A DNA stretch of 64,000 bases from Crossaster papposus. Taxonomy: Eukaryota; Echinodermata; Asteroidea; Velatida; Solasteridae. Made by a program: the position numbers and the translations under genes. The notes under the pieces are model-generated. The model made no database searches, was not told the origin of the DNA, and worked only from the letters and a program-made list of their open reading frames with translations. Of this stretch, positions 1 through 11,499 are shown piece by piece. Location: the NCBI GenBank assembly GCA_037893245.1, contig JBAIAA010000658.1:992001-1056000 (forward strand). The letters run 5' to 3'. Numbering within the stretch: position 1 is the first letter of the stretch; every line of letters begins with the position of its first letter.

Positions 1-858
1 TATTAAAGAGGTAGAGGGGTTTATAAGGTATCATTTTGGAGGTACATCTTTTTAATTGGCATTTTTCAAGATTACTTTATAAATTTTACTTTCTGAATGA
101 GGAAATGATTAATGTTGTGAAATAATTACTGCAGTGTGCAGTGCAGCAATAATTATTTATTATCTAATTCGCGCTATGCTCAACCAAAAATAATTAATTT
201 TTCAGTTGACTCGCGCCTTAGCACATATGGACAATAAACACACTGACCTTGGGGAGCACCGTTCTTCACAAAGAGCACTGAGATCTGCACGTTTGAGAGG
301 GTGCCCTGGCTATTCGCGGCAAAAACACAGTGTATCCAGCACGAGGATCCAGTGAGACCGAAATAATATAAAATGTGTAACTTACCGTCCGGCGCCCTAA
401 TTATCTCTAATCCTTCTCTTTATTCTGGCTTCCGTATCTTTAATGTCAGACCTACATTCCTCGCTGCCGTTCATGCTCTGAAAAGAAACTTGACATAAAA
501 TGTTATGTATCAATTCTTATCAGAAATAAAGCAAACAAGCATGCATTTAAAAACGGTCTAGTGATTACAAACTGAACTACCCCGCCACACCCGGATTTCC
601 CGATTTGCATAATATGCAAATCTGGCCCTCGATCAATAAACACAATAAACACACTGACCTGGGGAGCACCGTTCTTCATGAAGAGCACTGAGATCTGCTC
701 CCCATTGTCAAGAAAAAGAACGGGAGGCTTGGGATTTTTCATAGCCAATCTTTAGTGCATAAGACATACTTCTGAATCAAGTCCAAAACTAGAAATAAAT
801 TACAACTCTGTAAAAGTGGATTCCATTGTAAATTGACTGGAAAACATACTATATGCAC
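1..858. other. Unassigned DNA with a 58-bp direct duplication
   Basis: No gene is recognised. A 58-bp segment at 231-288 recurs at 641-697 with only a few differences (aataaacacactgacc through gagatctgc). The second copy lies inside an 81-codon minus-strand frame without a known domain. The stretch 130-210 is AT-rich. Confidence 0.45.
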
Positions 859-861
859 TTA

Positions 862-1300
862 GGGGCCGTCCAAAGTTTTCAACATTTTAATGGTCGTACA
901 AAGCGTACGACAGGGGGGAGAGGGTTCGGAGGCCGCGTACGACTTTAAATGGTGAATAAAATGTTGATTTTGGACCGTACAATCAGCAAAGGAATATTAA
1001 ATAATTGGGGTTTTTTTCTTCTTCTTTTATCTTGAAAGAATTTCCAACATTAAAATCAGAAGCGATACAAAGTCCGCTGTTCCAAAAGGACTGCTTCGGC
1101 AGGTTATACCTTGTTAACAGCGATTGAGCAACTTCGAAAAAGAAAACAATCCGATGCGTTCCTGGCTATACGTACGTAGCTGGCGAAGATAGGAAACTTT
1201 TGAGGCCGCCCGCTCTATCTGCACGTCGCGGCGGTCGGCCGAGTTGGCAATGATTTTGTATATATAGCGCAACTGAACCATTAGGTGTACACGTACGTAT
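862..1300 (+). mobile_element. Truncated Harbinger-type MITE
   Basis: The left end GGGGCCGTCCAAAGTTTTCA, preceded by TTA, and about 430 bp of interior closely match the complete element at 25486-26155. The match stops near 1300, where the decayed YR retroelement sequence begins. The right terminal inverted repeat is missing, so this copy is truncated or was joined to the retroelement by deletion. Confidence 0.75.
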
Positions 1301-1309
1301 GTCCATGGA

Positions 1310-2994
1310 CGAATCACGCATACAAGTACATCATTGATTTCTTTGACATATCGGTCCTTGGAACTGCCAGACTTCCACCTACCATGTCTTTTAAATAGCC
1401 TGTCGGGCACTCCGACTGCTGCTGCTGCCGAAGCTTCTCCTGCTCTTAGACTGTGTAAACCAAACTTTTGGGTTTCCAAACCAATGCCCTCAATAGCTTC
1501 TTTGAGGATTTCTCTGTATCTGGTGTAGGATAAACTTCCTGAGCGAAGTTTTTGAGCATTAACTGACTTGGGTGAACAATCATATTTCCAATTGATTCCG
1601 TAGAATGCTGATTAAATGGTACTAGATGGCACATTGTCATTGTACATACTAATAAAGTACCTTGCTATATCTTTTATGATTTGCACATTTCTGCTGAACT
1701 TTGTTAAGACGACATCAAACTTCCCATGCTGCTATCGCATTACTGTATTTCTTAACTGTGCTCTCTGCTCTTGAAGCTCTCATAACTTTGTTCAATGATT
1801 GTTAAAACACTTTCTCTCTGAATTAAATTAACAAAGAACAAATGTACTGTTTTCACTGAATTTCGTCCTTATTTCTCCCCACACCTTGCCTATTTCTAGG
1901 AATGTATCTGTCTACATGTAAACCTGTGTCTCGGGTATATTAATATCTTCTCAATATTACCAGTGCTTCCGTGTGTAACTTACATTCTCCAGCGAGGTTA
2001 ATTGTTCTGAACAATTAAGGTTCCCCAGTGGGAAAATGTTATCTCCTCCCATTCATTCTCACACATATCACTTTGCTTCTGAATTCACTAGTGCCGCAAA
2101 ATGGAATTGCCATTTTTTCTTTGAACGAATAAATGATGGATCTGAGAACCTGATGGAATCGACTACCATACTAAAGAAATAACTAAATTTGGAAAACAAC
2201 AGTGGCCAAAGTGGTGCAGATGGCCATGCTGGTACTACCAGTGTGGCTCTAGCTTTACTCGCTTTCACATGTTTGATTTCTTCTTCGGTTAGAAAATTTG
2301 AAGGAACCAACCAAGTATTGTCTGTCTCCCATGAGATAGAAAATGCAACAACTGCACTGGTGCCCGCACATGCATATATTTTGAATTTAAAAAGGCAGTT
2401 TGGTATTTCAGTTGTTAGCGAAGCGATCGACTGAGTGCGGCCCCAAAGGCCATCTATAAAATCAAAGAACTCCTGGGAAACTCCCCAAACATCTGAATCT
2501 ATTTGCTTAAGATGTCCGCCTCCATATTCTCTTCTCTGGGGATCCAGTAACTGTACTTGCAATATTATGTCTCTGCATCTACAAAATGACGCTATCTCAA
2601 TACTAATAACATGAAGACCCATGTTCATGCTGCCGTTCTTTATAATAGATTCTACTCCTCTATTGTCTGTGAATACTTTTACGCATTTTCCTTTCAACTT
2701 GTTGTCAAATGCTTGCAAAGCCAGTGCTATGCCTTTCAATTCTCTCCATGTGAAGCTATTACCTTTCTTGTTATCAGACCAAGTACAGTTAAATTTCAGA
2801 CCATCGTTATGATCATTAGACTCTAGCCTTGCCCATGCCCCACTAAATTCGATACTAGCTTTCATTCTCCTTCTCACAATAGGTTTCAATATACCTTGTT
2901 TATATTCATAAAAGTTATGCAAGTAAAATTCGTCATCGTACCGATTATTCATTGCCCTGTTCTGCGACAAGTCTAGTCCTGGTAACCTTATCAC
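1310..2994 (-). pseudogene. Decayed Ngaro/DIRS-like retroelement: RNase H and tyrosine recombinase
   Basis: On the minus strand a 308-codon frame (2994-2068) carries RNase H-like features (SFTWRELKGIALAL, VFTDNRGVESI) followed by FSISWETDNTWLVPS and TLVVPAWPSAPLWPLL. The last two are conserved downstream of RNase H in DIRS/Ngaro-type elements. Further along the same strand (about 1640-1335), spread over two frames, is a tyrosine-recombinase C-terminal domain: LHSLRAGEAS (the H-x-x-R pair), RLFKRHGRWKS and a candidate nucleophile in KDRYVKE. Frameshifts and the absence of a visible reverse transcriptase show it is dead. The order RH then YR fits YR retrotransposons. Assignment to Ngaro rather than another DIRS group is tentative. 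Confidence 0.75.
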
Positions 2995-3554
2995 CCGTCC
3001 TTTGGTGTCTTGATCAAAGATTGCACTTGCTTTCGGTCATAACTGTTGTCGTGCATATCGACCTGTAATCCTACAGGTATAATGCAAAACACTCTTAAAG
3101 ATGTCATGTGATCTTGTATATCCGTCATAATCAGCGAGACCAGTCACGATGGTTCAACGATCTCTACTGGTAGATCAACTATGTGTTGAATATCGCTCTT
3201 GTCATGAAACAATACTACTGTGGTAATGTAAATATCAAACTGTCCATGATTATACACGTATTGCAAATCAAAGTTGCAACACCAAGATTTGTATCTCAAA
3301 GTCAACACAATTGTGACTGAATTTGCATGTGCTTACCTGTGCTCTCTTTGGTGCTGGCACCGCTATTTACCTGCTGGGTGTTCTTCAGTCCTGGAGAATG
3401 AGCTGTTGCATGGGCAGTTGCGCGACCAGTGACCGGCCTTAACGCGTGCGAAACACAAATCTGATGTGCGTGGTCCGCTAGTGCTTGCACCCGGGAATCT
3501 ATTGTTCCAAAACTGTGTTTATGCATTTTATGCTAATGGTTACACAAGAGAGAA
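2995..3554. other. Unassigned stretch
   Basis: No domain is recognised. A 74-codon minus-strand frame at 3302-3526 could belong to the 5' part of the neighbouring YR retroelement, but nothing in it is diagnostic. Confidence 0.3.
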
Positions 3555-3690
3555 TCCCTGACAAAGAGATCATCCCCCAGAGACACAACAGCGGCTGAGG
3601 GCGGCACTGGAGGAAGAGTGGGCGGTCATCCCACAGGACCAGCTGCGACATTAGCTGTTCTTGGCGCGAATGGAGGTCATGTTAATTATT
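3555..3690 (+). pseudogene. Tc1/mariner transposase C-terminal relic
   Basis: The plus strand encodes LRAALEEEWAVIPQDQLR followed by a degraded tail. This resembles the LxxALxxEWxxIPQ segment near the C-terminus of Tc1-type DDE transposases. A stop follows soon after and no terminal inverted repeat was found, so it is a short fossil. Confidence 0.5.
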
Positions 3691-4112
3691 GAACTGTAAA
3701 ATGCCACTTTTGTGAGCGGTGGTGCTAACTTGTTTTGTTTTTGTTGTTAAAAATGAAATAAACATTAGATTACTGGGCTAAAATGTCAAGGACACATACA
3801 TTTGATTTCACAACATTTAAATTTCTTGGCAAATCGTATTGCTGTGTTTCATGTAAATAGACCGATTTTGAAGCGGGCGCATTACTTCTGGTCTTGTTCA
3901 ACAATTGATTCATGAAGTGCATGAGTAAATGTGTGCATTTTAGTCTACAATACATATTTACCCTATATACATCTCTCCTTGTGTGCGTGCTTGCTGAACT
4001 AGTAGATGAGACGTGAAGATGGGTAGTGAGAATTTGACTCGCAGTCATATGTATAGTTTTATCAGTAGTAGTATTTTGCCTGGTTTTCAACATCCCGTCT
4101 GATTTTTCTCAG

Positions 4113-4148
4113 GTGCCGCAGATACAAAGCCAGACCGCTGGTCAATTG
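4113..4148 (+). CDS. Candidate VAV micro-exon (12 codons)
   Basis: A pyrimidine-rich tract ending in ctcag precedes 36 nt that end at ttg before gtaagc, so both splice sites are strong. The 36 nt read as 12 codons (VPQIQSQTAGQL) with no stop and in phase 0, which is compatible with the phase-0 start of the next recognised VAV exon at 8600. In VAV proteins the segment between the N-terminal SH3 and SH2 domains is low in conservation, so sequence similarity cannot confirm it. It may be a chance splice-like pair in intronic DNA. Confidence 0.35.
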
Positions 4149-4377
4149 GTAAGCTGCTGTTTATATCTATTTTTGTATAAATGTGAACACGGCTTGCTGC
4201 CCTAAATTAACTGAATGACTGGTGTATGAAAAGGGGTCTGACTAATAAAACATGTACACTAAGCACAACAGATCACAAGAGGACATTACACAGTACAGAA
4301 TGGCCCATGCCAGGCACATTTTCCACTGCATAGGGCCTGCCAAACACCACAGAAGGTCTAAAATAATTGGCCTGGAT

Positions 4378-4700
4378 CTCCCTTACAAAAAATTGAGCTT
4401 GCCGCAAGCTTGCGACTAGCTTGCCACAAGCATGCGGCAAGCTTAATGAGCTTGCTGCAAGCTTGTATGGGCTTGCGCTTTTTTCTGTAAGCTTAATACT
4501 AACTCGCTGCAAGCTCGCAAGCTCGCCGCAAGCTAACCGCAAGCTTGCAATATTGTAATAGCTTGCTTTGCAAGCTTGCCACAATTCCGGCAAACTTGTG
4601 CAAGCTTGCTTGCGCAAGCTTGCGCAAGCTTGCGCAAAGCCGGCAACAATATTCCTTGCAAGCTATGGCAAAAATATGCACGCTGGAAAAGTTGGAATAG
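4378..4700. repeat. Cluster of CAAGCTTGC palindromic words
   Basis: The palindromic core GCAAGCTTGC and close variants (CTTGCCGCAAGC, GCTTGCGCAAGC) recur many times in both orientations over about 320 bp, without a fixed period. The block could fold extensively. No protein is supported by the frames that cross it. Confidence 0.7.
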
Positions 4701-4834
4701 CTCTTAATTTGCAAGCTTACACACAACAGCCGTTGGGTCTGGATGGGATACCATGTTACAGTGCGCAGTGTTCAGCCTGAACGGTATGGCCAGTGTTTGG
4801 AACTCCAAACTCCCCTGACATATCAAGCTCAGTT

Positions 4835-5290
4835 TGTTCTTTGCGACTGTGGAGTCCGTTCTCCTATGTGGCTGTAAATTCTAGACCCTGAATCCCACCC
4901 TGCAGAAATTCCTGGACAGGTACTACACCAGAATGCTGCGTGCAGTTAACATCAACTAGAATGAGCATGTTACCAACAAGCATCTGTATGGGGGTAACCA
5001 GGGTGAGCGAAAAAATAGCAGCTAGGAGAATGAGGTTTGCCGGTCACTGCCATAGACACCGGGAGCTCCCAGCCAGCAAACTGGTGCTATGGGAGCCAAA
5101 ACACGGGCATTGATTACGAGGGCGCCCCAAATCAACGTACGTAGACGCGCCAAATCAACGTACGTGGACGTACTAATCAAAGATCCGGTAGTGGAAAGTC
5201 CTCACAAACTAGCCAGATGCATGAAGGACCGAGTTGAATGGAAGCACCGCTGTTAGGCTTGTTTGCGGACGACCTAGAGAGAGAGACAGT
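4835..5290 (+). pseudogene. LINE reverse-transcriptase C-terminal fragment
   Basis: The plus strand reads with frame breaks: SVLLCGCK, then NPTLQKFLDRYYTRMLRAVN, NEHVTNKHLYGG, FAGHCHRH and ESPHKLARCMKDRVEWKH. These motifs are the usual tail of endonuclease/reverse-transcriptase proteins of RTE/CR1-like LINEs. In-frame stops and a short internal duplication around 5130-5165 (aaatcaacgtacgt appears twice) mark it as decayed. Confidence 0.65.
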
Positions 5291-5399
5291 GTTCTGTATA
5301 TATAGCCGGCAGCCGTTGTGTGTCAGTGTTGAAAAATCATCGAATCTGCAATCCAAGTAATAACAAAGTGGCTAAGTTACTTGTTTGTTTAAAAAAAAT

Positions 5400-5765
5400 G
5401 TCCTTTCCTTTTTCATGATTGTTCACCTTTTGTCATGCTCTAGTCATGGTGAGTCTACTGCGTTCATCTTGCTCGTTAAGCCACTACTAACGTTTGTTTT
5501 TAATTTTCCTTTTCTATGATTGTTCACCGATTGTCATGCTCTAGTGATGGTGAGTCTACTGCGTTCATCTTACCCGTAAAGCCACTACTAATGTTTGATT
5601 TAAATTTTCCCTTTCTTTTTCCATGATTGTTCACCTTTTGTCATGCTCTAGTCATGGTGAGTCTACTGCGTTCATCTTGCCCGTAAAGCCACTACTGTTT
5701 GTTTTTGATTTTTTTTTCTCCATCTCCATGATTGTTCACCTATTGTCATGCTCTGTTCATGGGGA
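5400..5765 (+). repeat. Tandem repeat of about 105 bp, about 3.4 copies
   Basis: The core catgattgttcacc ... gtcatgctctagtcatggtg ... gtctactgcgttcatctt recurs at about 5414, 5515, 5621 and 5727. The last copy is partial and diverged. Copies differ by small indels in the T-rich spacer. No function is evident. Confidence 0.85.
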
Positions 5766-8562
5766 ATTTGGTGGTATGTGTACAGGTGGTGAATGTACTA
5801 GTTTAGTTTACTGGATTGCATCAGTTTTGTAAAGTACATAAATGTTTTAGATATTAACATTTGTACTCGCGTATAGGGCTGCTTCGAATATACCAAATAT
5901 TCAAATCTCAACCGAATATTCGAATAGCATTTTGCTGGTTTGAATGTTCGTTAAATTATTATTTTTTGACCACGCTCAATCCTTTGTTATACCCTTAAAA
6001 AAAAATAACATTGGCTAATACTAGACATCACATAATGCCTTATGCTTTTAGAAGAGAGGTATGTTGTCACAGAGCTTGACAATATTCCGGGCCTATGACA
6101 ACCAGGCCACACCGCTGTTGCTTAAGTGACATAAAGTTGTGCGCATGTGCCACTTTTACATTCGGGTACAAAAAAAATGCATAATTCATGAGGAGTCACC
6201 CGTAACAGAGGGGCGATAAAAAAACGGAAATTACAGATAAATACTGACAGTAAGGGCTTTTAAATTTTCATGAGTTCATTCATAAAAATATCCGTGATGT
6301 ACAAAATTGGTATGACAAGCGCAAAACTCAAATACAGACGCTCCATTTTGTTATCACTTGCTGGGTTTTCTCTAACGTAAAACACATGATTCAAAGCGAT
6401 TACAAACTGCTTTTTTATTATTACATTATTATTATTATTATTATTATTACATATTATTTTTACATTATTGCAAACGAGAATGAACATTAAATTATAAGAT
6501 GAGCTTTCTACTTGAAATAGAACTTGAAATGGAACATTTGGCATTGTTAATAATGATGCTGTAAAGTGTCAAAAATCTATTGGGTGATGGTGCTTTTGTT
6601 TCAATCAAATGAGGAACAAAACAAAGAATCATGTAAACATTTCTTGTCTCTATAAGTTGCTTGGCTCTTACTCATTAGCCGATTTTCAGTGATTCCACCC
6701 AATGTTGCTGCCACTAATTTCATATCAGATGTTCTTAGATTTTTTCCAGCATTAACTGTCACTTGTTGACATAACAACTGTTTTCTTTCAAATGAGGAAC
6801 AGCCCAATTTGTTTTAAGCACACACATGTGCATGTGTGCTCTTTTATCGTATTACGATCGAGGGTCAAAACACAAAAGAGAACAAAGGATTCTCAATGGT
6901 GTTTGGGTGTAACATAGGAATAAAGGAAAACACAATAGGGGATCCTCGATCGTTATGTGGTTCACGACTGCGTGTGCATGCATGTTCATAATTTTAGTAC
7001 AGGTACTTGTAGTTTTATGTAGGCCTACATGTATTCTTTATTTTTTCTTTTAATTTTAAAATACCTCAAGCCAGACACAATAAAATGAAAATTGTCTTTT
7101 TAAGAATTTGAGTACGACACCTAACACATTAAAAGGCAATTGCTGCAATCACAGAAACTGGCCTGAGATACATAAATACTGCGTATTACCACTTAAACTT
7201 AAGTTCTTTTCCTTATAAATGCAATGGGCCAGAACACCCCCCACATTTAAAAAAAAGAGGCAAGTTCATAAACATATGTTTTATGGGACTACCAACAAAA
7301 ATGTTTATCTGAAACTTTGTGTTGTCTTTTATGCTAACAGCTTGGTTATTATCACTCTGTCTTGTGTAGTATTGTTCGTTGTATTTATATAAAAAATTAT
7401 TTAGATCAAAATGTAAACTTTTTTTATTTGAGCTGGTAATATAACCCCTGGCAGTATTGACCAGCATGAACATGTATTCTCAATCTTGGAAAATGTGCTT
7501 GATGGCTATTACACAGTTATAAAGCTTTGAGGTCATTCTGTGTCAAACACTTTTCCGCGTCAATTGTTTGGTTATATGAGAAAACTTCAAAACACAAATT
7601 TGAGTCGTTTGGGTCTTGCTAATATTTTTGGAGACATAGGCCATTGAATTGTTGACCTTAAAATGTTCACTCTTACAGGTGTACGTACGGGTGTATGCTC
7701 TGGTCTATTGTGAATTGCATCTGCTGGACCAATGCTGCTGTGCAGTCATGTATATAATCCAGTGATGAAGGAATTAAATATCGAGTCAAGACATTAATTA
7801 GTGAAGCTTTTTTGCACTTGAGAACGTAAAGACGTACATTTTTGTGAAAACGTAAATACATAGGCGATTCTGATACATTATTGGTTTATTTTTGATACGT
7901 TATCAGTTAATACAGTATCTGTTCTTTGGTGATACGTTATCGGATACATTTTTTTGTAAAACATCCGTTGACACGTGATACATTATCGGATACATTATCG
8001 GTTAAATTTGGTTACTTATGGGTTTTGATCAGTCAATTTGTTTGACAATATCGGTTGTTGATATGCTATTTACTAGTTACTACATTATCAGTTATAGCAT
8101 AAGGTTATTGTAGATAAATTACAAGGGGTACATGTATGTTGAAAAATGGGTGTCACATTAAGGTAATGTTAAATTGTATAGCTACTGATTCACTTTGCCA
8201 AAGACGACAGTAACCCATAGTGTGCACATTGCGTAAGACAGTCGCGCTGGTTTGCATTGCATATCTAATTAGCTTTTAAAAGAAATGTTGTGCATGCACA
8301 CTATCTGCGATCGCTGATTGGCTCCTTAGGAAAGCCTGCGGAGAAATAAAGAAAAAGTTCAACCGGTGACGCAGGTTGGCAAAGATGACGGTATGAATAG
8401 AGCAAAACTGTGTAGTGATTTTTAGAAATACTGAAATTGCCTCACATCAGCTTCTGGACATAATAAGGATACCATGTTCCAATTTGGTGCAAAGGGCCAT
8501 AGTGTACAGTATTCATACAAAATTGATCATAAATTTGGCAATTGTTTTTTGGGTTTTTTAAG
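5766..8562. other. AT-rich DNA without recognised genes
   Basis: The stretch holds A/T-rich simple sequence, an ATT microsatellite near 6418-6450, a short inverted repeat (ACGATCGAGG with CCTCGATCGT, about 6848-6954) and loosely repeated gatacgttatcgg words at 7865-8000. The open frames are short and contain no domain. If the micro-exon at 4113 is real, this is VAV intron. Confidence 0.4.
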
Positions 8563-8599
8563 TTAAATGGTTTGTGTGGTTTGTTTCATTTCTTTATAG

Positions 8600-8706
8600 C
8601 AGCGTCCGAACTATGAGGTGACAGTACCTAATTCTACCCATCCTAGCCCGCATCGCAACAAGCCAAGCTCTAGTCAAAATCCAGGCAGCATATTGGATTC
8701 TCAGTG
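8600..8706 (+). CDS. VAV: VAV exon: linker just before the SH2 domain
   Basis: VAV proteins are cytoplasmic exchange factors for Rho/Rac GTPases that are recruited to phosphotyrosine receptors through SH2. This exon encodes a polar, Pro/Ser/Asn-rich linker (starting QRPNYEVTVP) and ends with the first two bases of a tryptophan codon. That Trp is the first residue of the SH2 domain (WYVGKMDR once joined to the next exon), matching the W-Y/F-A-G-x-M-x-R start of VAV SH2 domains. The acceptor is ttatag at 8598-8599 and the donor is gtaagt at 8707. The start is set by the acceptor; a cag three bases downstream is an alternative in the same phase. Upstream exons for CH, DH, PH, C1 and the first SH3 are not in the window. 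Confidence 0.8.
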
Positions 8707-8833
8707 GTAAGTCTGTGGGGTTCTTGGGTGACTCAAGTATAATTGGTTTCATCTGGAAATGGGATTTCACAGTTACCGCATAACAAATTCAAGTTATTTA
8801 TAAAAAAAAATTAAAAAACTTAGTTAAGTTATA

Positions 8834-9611
8834 CAGGGCGAGTCAAAAAAAGTTAACCCCAAAACACCACAAAATATTTTATATGAAAAACTATAAAGCA
8901 CCCACATTTATTATGAATTAGAAGCCTATTTATTAAACTACTTTAGTAGGAAATTTATTTAAATTGCTTTACCCGTTAAAATGTTACCACCATTTAAACA
9001 AAATCCCCATATAATCAGGTAATCAATTGTAGTTACATTTGTCTTCAAACATCACCAGCGATAAAACTTCAGTTTCAATGTACATGTAATATTTAAAGTA
9101 AATTTGAAGGCCCGTCTTAAAACAAAAAGTGGATTATATAAACCTTTTTTTTTTTGAACGAAACTGATTTTAGGGTGATTTCGTTTAAATAGTGATACAA
9201 TTTTAACAGGTAGAGCAATAGAAATTATTGTTATTACTAAAATCTCAAGATTGCCGCCAGGAAAAGATATGCAAATTACGATAACTTTGGTTCTAGGTCA
9301 CGTATTAAAACTACTTCGCGACAGGATTATTTTAACATCTCCGAGCCGAGGCGCGTTCAGGCCGATGGTACTGGGAAGCACACCCACGCATTTCCGACCT
9401 TGCTCGCTGCTGACAGACATTTCCGGCCTTGCTCGTGACGTGTTTACGCATCATCCATTTTGAATCTGGGGAAAACTTTGCGTGTATACGTCCCTCCGGT
9501 GCGAACTGGTTAATAAATACATTTTAGTGTTTAGGTTTTTATATGAAATATTTTTTTTATGAAATATATCTTTGTTTTGGGGTTGCGTTTTTGGTTTTTT
9601 TACTCGCCCTG
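8834..9611. mobile_element. MITE with TA duplications, mariner-like ends
   Basis: The left end CAGGGCGAGTCAAAAAAA and the right end, whose reverse complement begins CAGGGCGAGTAAAAAAACC, are each flanked by TA. This is the classic arrangement of IS630/Tc1/mariner MITEs. The 778-bp interior has no transposase. The element lies in the VAV intron between the exons at 8600 and 9673. Confidence 0.85.
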
Positions 9612-9672
9612 TACAACAGATGCAATGCAAATTTAAGAAACACTACTTGTATACGTGTATTCCATTGACCAG

Positions 9673-9795
9673 GTATGTGGGTAAAATGGACCGCGTCACA
9701 GCCATTGATCAGCTTAAAGATAAGCTAGACAGTTGCTACCTAGTCCGAGACAGCGTCAAGGAATCAGAGCACCAAACCCATGCCATCAGTATCAA
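9673..9795 (+). CDS. VAV: VAV exon: N-terminal half of the SH2 domain
   Basis: The exon completes the SH2 tryptophan codon and continues YVGKMDRVTAIDQLKD, then the phosphotyrosine-pocket strand CYLVRDSV (the FLVR-type arginine is present) and HAISIK. This order matches VAV SH2 domains, where the corresponding strand ends in AISIK. The acceptor is tgaccag and the donor is gtaagc at 9796, leaving two bases of the lysine codon for the next exon. A TA-flanked MITE (8834-9611) ends only about 60 bp upstream of this exon. The following intron is 18.3 kb and interrupts the SH2 coding sequence. Confidence 0.93.
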
Positions 9796-11125
9796 GTAAG
9801 CAAATGGCTCCCACAGTCTTCAAAACATTTCATGAAAAAGTCTTGGAGAAGTCATGCAATTCAATTTTTGTGTATTTCTGTGGTTACAACCATTTGAGTG
9901 AAACGTCTCACACAGTATATGCAAGCGAAACGGTTAACCTGTGATACATTTTGAAGTTTGTCTCAGCTCCCTGATACTTTGTTTATGTATTTGTGCCATC
10001 AAGAGGTGTTTTGAGGGTTTGTTCTGGGGTGGTTTTTTGGGGTGGTTCTTTTTTGGGGGGTGGGTTCAGGCCCCCATAATTGTTTTGTTTTTTGGGGTGA
10101 ATAGGCAGACATAAGTAATGCAGAACATTCAGATGCCGATCTAGCTTTAAGCAAAGGGAGTGGGTTGAACAAATGGGAGTTCCAAAGAAAGGCCCTACTA
10201 GGGGGTCCGAGGTACGTATGTCCCCAAAATGTTTGGAAATTTACAATGCTTTAGCCTGCATTAGGCAATGTGAGATGAATCTGTCAGCTGATGTGTTGTT
10301 GATAGCATTCCATTTATTATACACTAATACCATTTCATGCATGAGTGCTGGAAAGTAGTGCCTCCAGATCCCAGTGTATAATTGTTTGGCCAAGGAATTA
10401 CAAAGATAAGAAGCTATAGCAATTGTTATAGCAACAAAATGGCAGTGCAATTTAGGGGAATCTCTCTATGTACATTGTTACAATTTGAGGATTTGACATG
10501 TATCCACTTTTTAACCTAATTGATTTTGCACCACATAGGTCAAAGGTCAAGGTAATCATGCTTTATGGAAATCTTTGGGACTACTAGTACCTTTGCGAAC
10601 GATTCGCAAAGGATGCAAAAGCGTAACAAATTGCAAAGTCCAATATACTTATTTTAGGCTCCAAAAGTTCGCCAAACATGCGCGGGGTTTCGGAAGCGCC
10701 GTCAATTGTTCGCGGGAGTTGTTTTTAATTCGGCGGGAATTTCAAAAAAGTTTGAAATTTCTTGCAAACGTTTTCAGCATTCCGGGTTGTTATTTGCTCG
10801 TGATTTGCCCTCGAAAATGTCTAAAAAGTTTCGTTATTATGCGCACGACCTACTCACGACGTGGGTGATGTTCACAATTTTTGTGGAACCCCAAACAGAT
10901 TCAGACAGTTTGGAGAATGTCTCTTATTAAAGAGATCGTATACGTTTGGTAATTAGAACCCACTGTTTGTTTCAATCCTTTATAGTTATAGATTTTATAC
11001 CATAAAACTAACCTGTAAAAAATTCATTTCAAAAGGTGGTAGCGATTTTGAGATATTGCCGAAAATCTGTAGCGGTTATGTCCGCGCAGGAAGAATAATC
11101 TGCATTGGAATACACAATCTGAAAA
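9796..11125. other. VAV intron start, unassigned
   Basis: No coding region is recognised after the donor at 9796. A G-rich patch lies at about 10010-10110 (runs of four to six G with T). A perfect 10-bp-arm hairpin cctttgcgaa/ttcgcaaagg occurs at 10590-10612. Confidence 0.4.
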
Positions 11126-11319
11126 ACGTCACTGCAGTATAACGCTTCTCAGATTCAAATTTTTGGGGATAAAAAGTGATATCTTTTTCCATAACCGAAG
11201 TACTTTGAAGTAAAAGGTTTCTAAAAATGCATTATACTTTCCAAAGCTGCTGTACTTCTTACCAAGTAAGTTTTTATTGCCATTAATTTTGGAGTAATTA
11301 CCAAACGTATACGATTCCT

Positions 11320-11490
11320 CAAAGAGCCTGGTTTCTTTGGTTTCTTTGGTTTCCTTGGTTTCTTTGGTTTCTTTGGTTTTTGGTGTTTTTTTGGTATTCT
11401 TTGGTATTCTTTGGTTTCTTTGGTTTCTTTGGTTTCTTTGGTTTCTTTGTTTTTTGGTGTTTTTTTGGTATTCTTTGGTATTCTTTGGCA
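11320..11490. repeat. Minisatellite of TTTGGTTTC and TTTGGTATTC units
   Basis: Repeats of tttggtttct and tttggtattct alternate in two similar blocks. On the minus strand they translate as Lys/Thr/Glu or Pro/Lys runs, which explains the long low-complexity frames here. These are not proteins. Confidence 0.85.
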
Positions 11491-11499
11491 TTCCAAACT

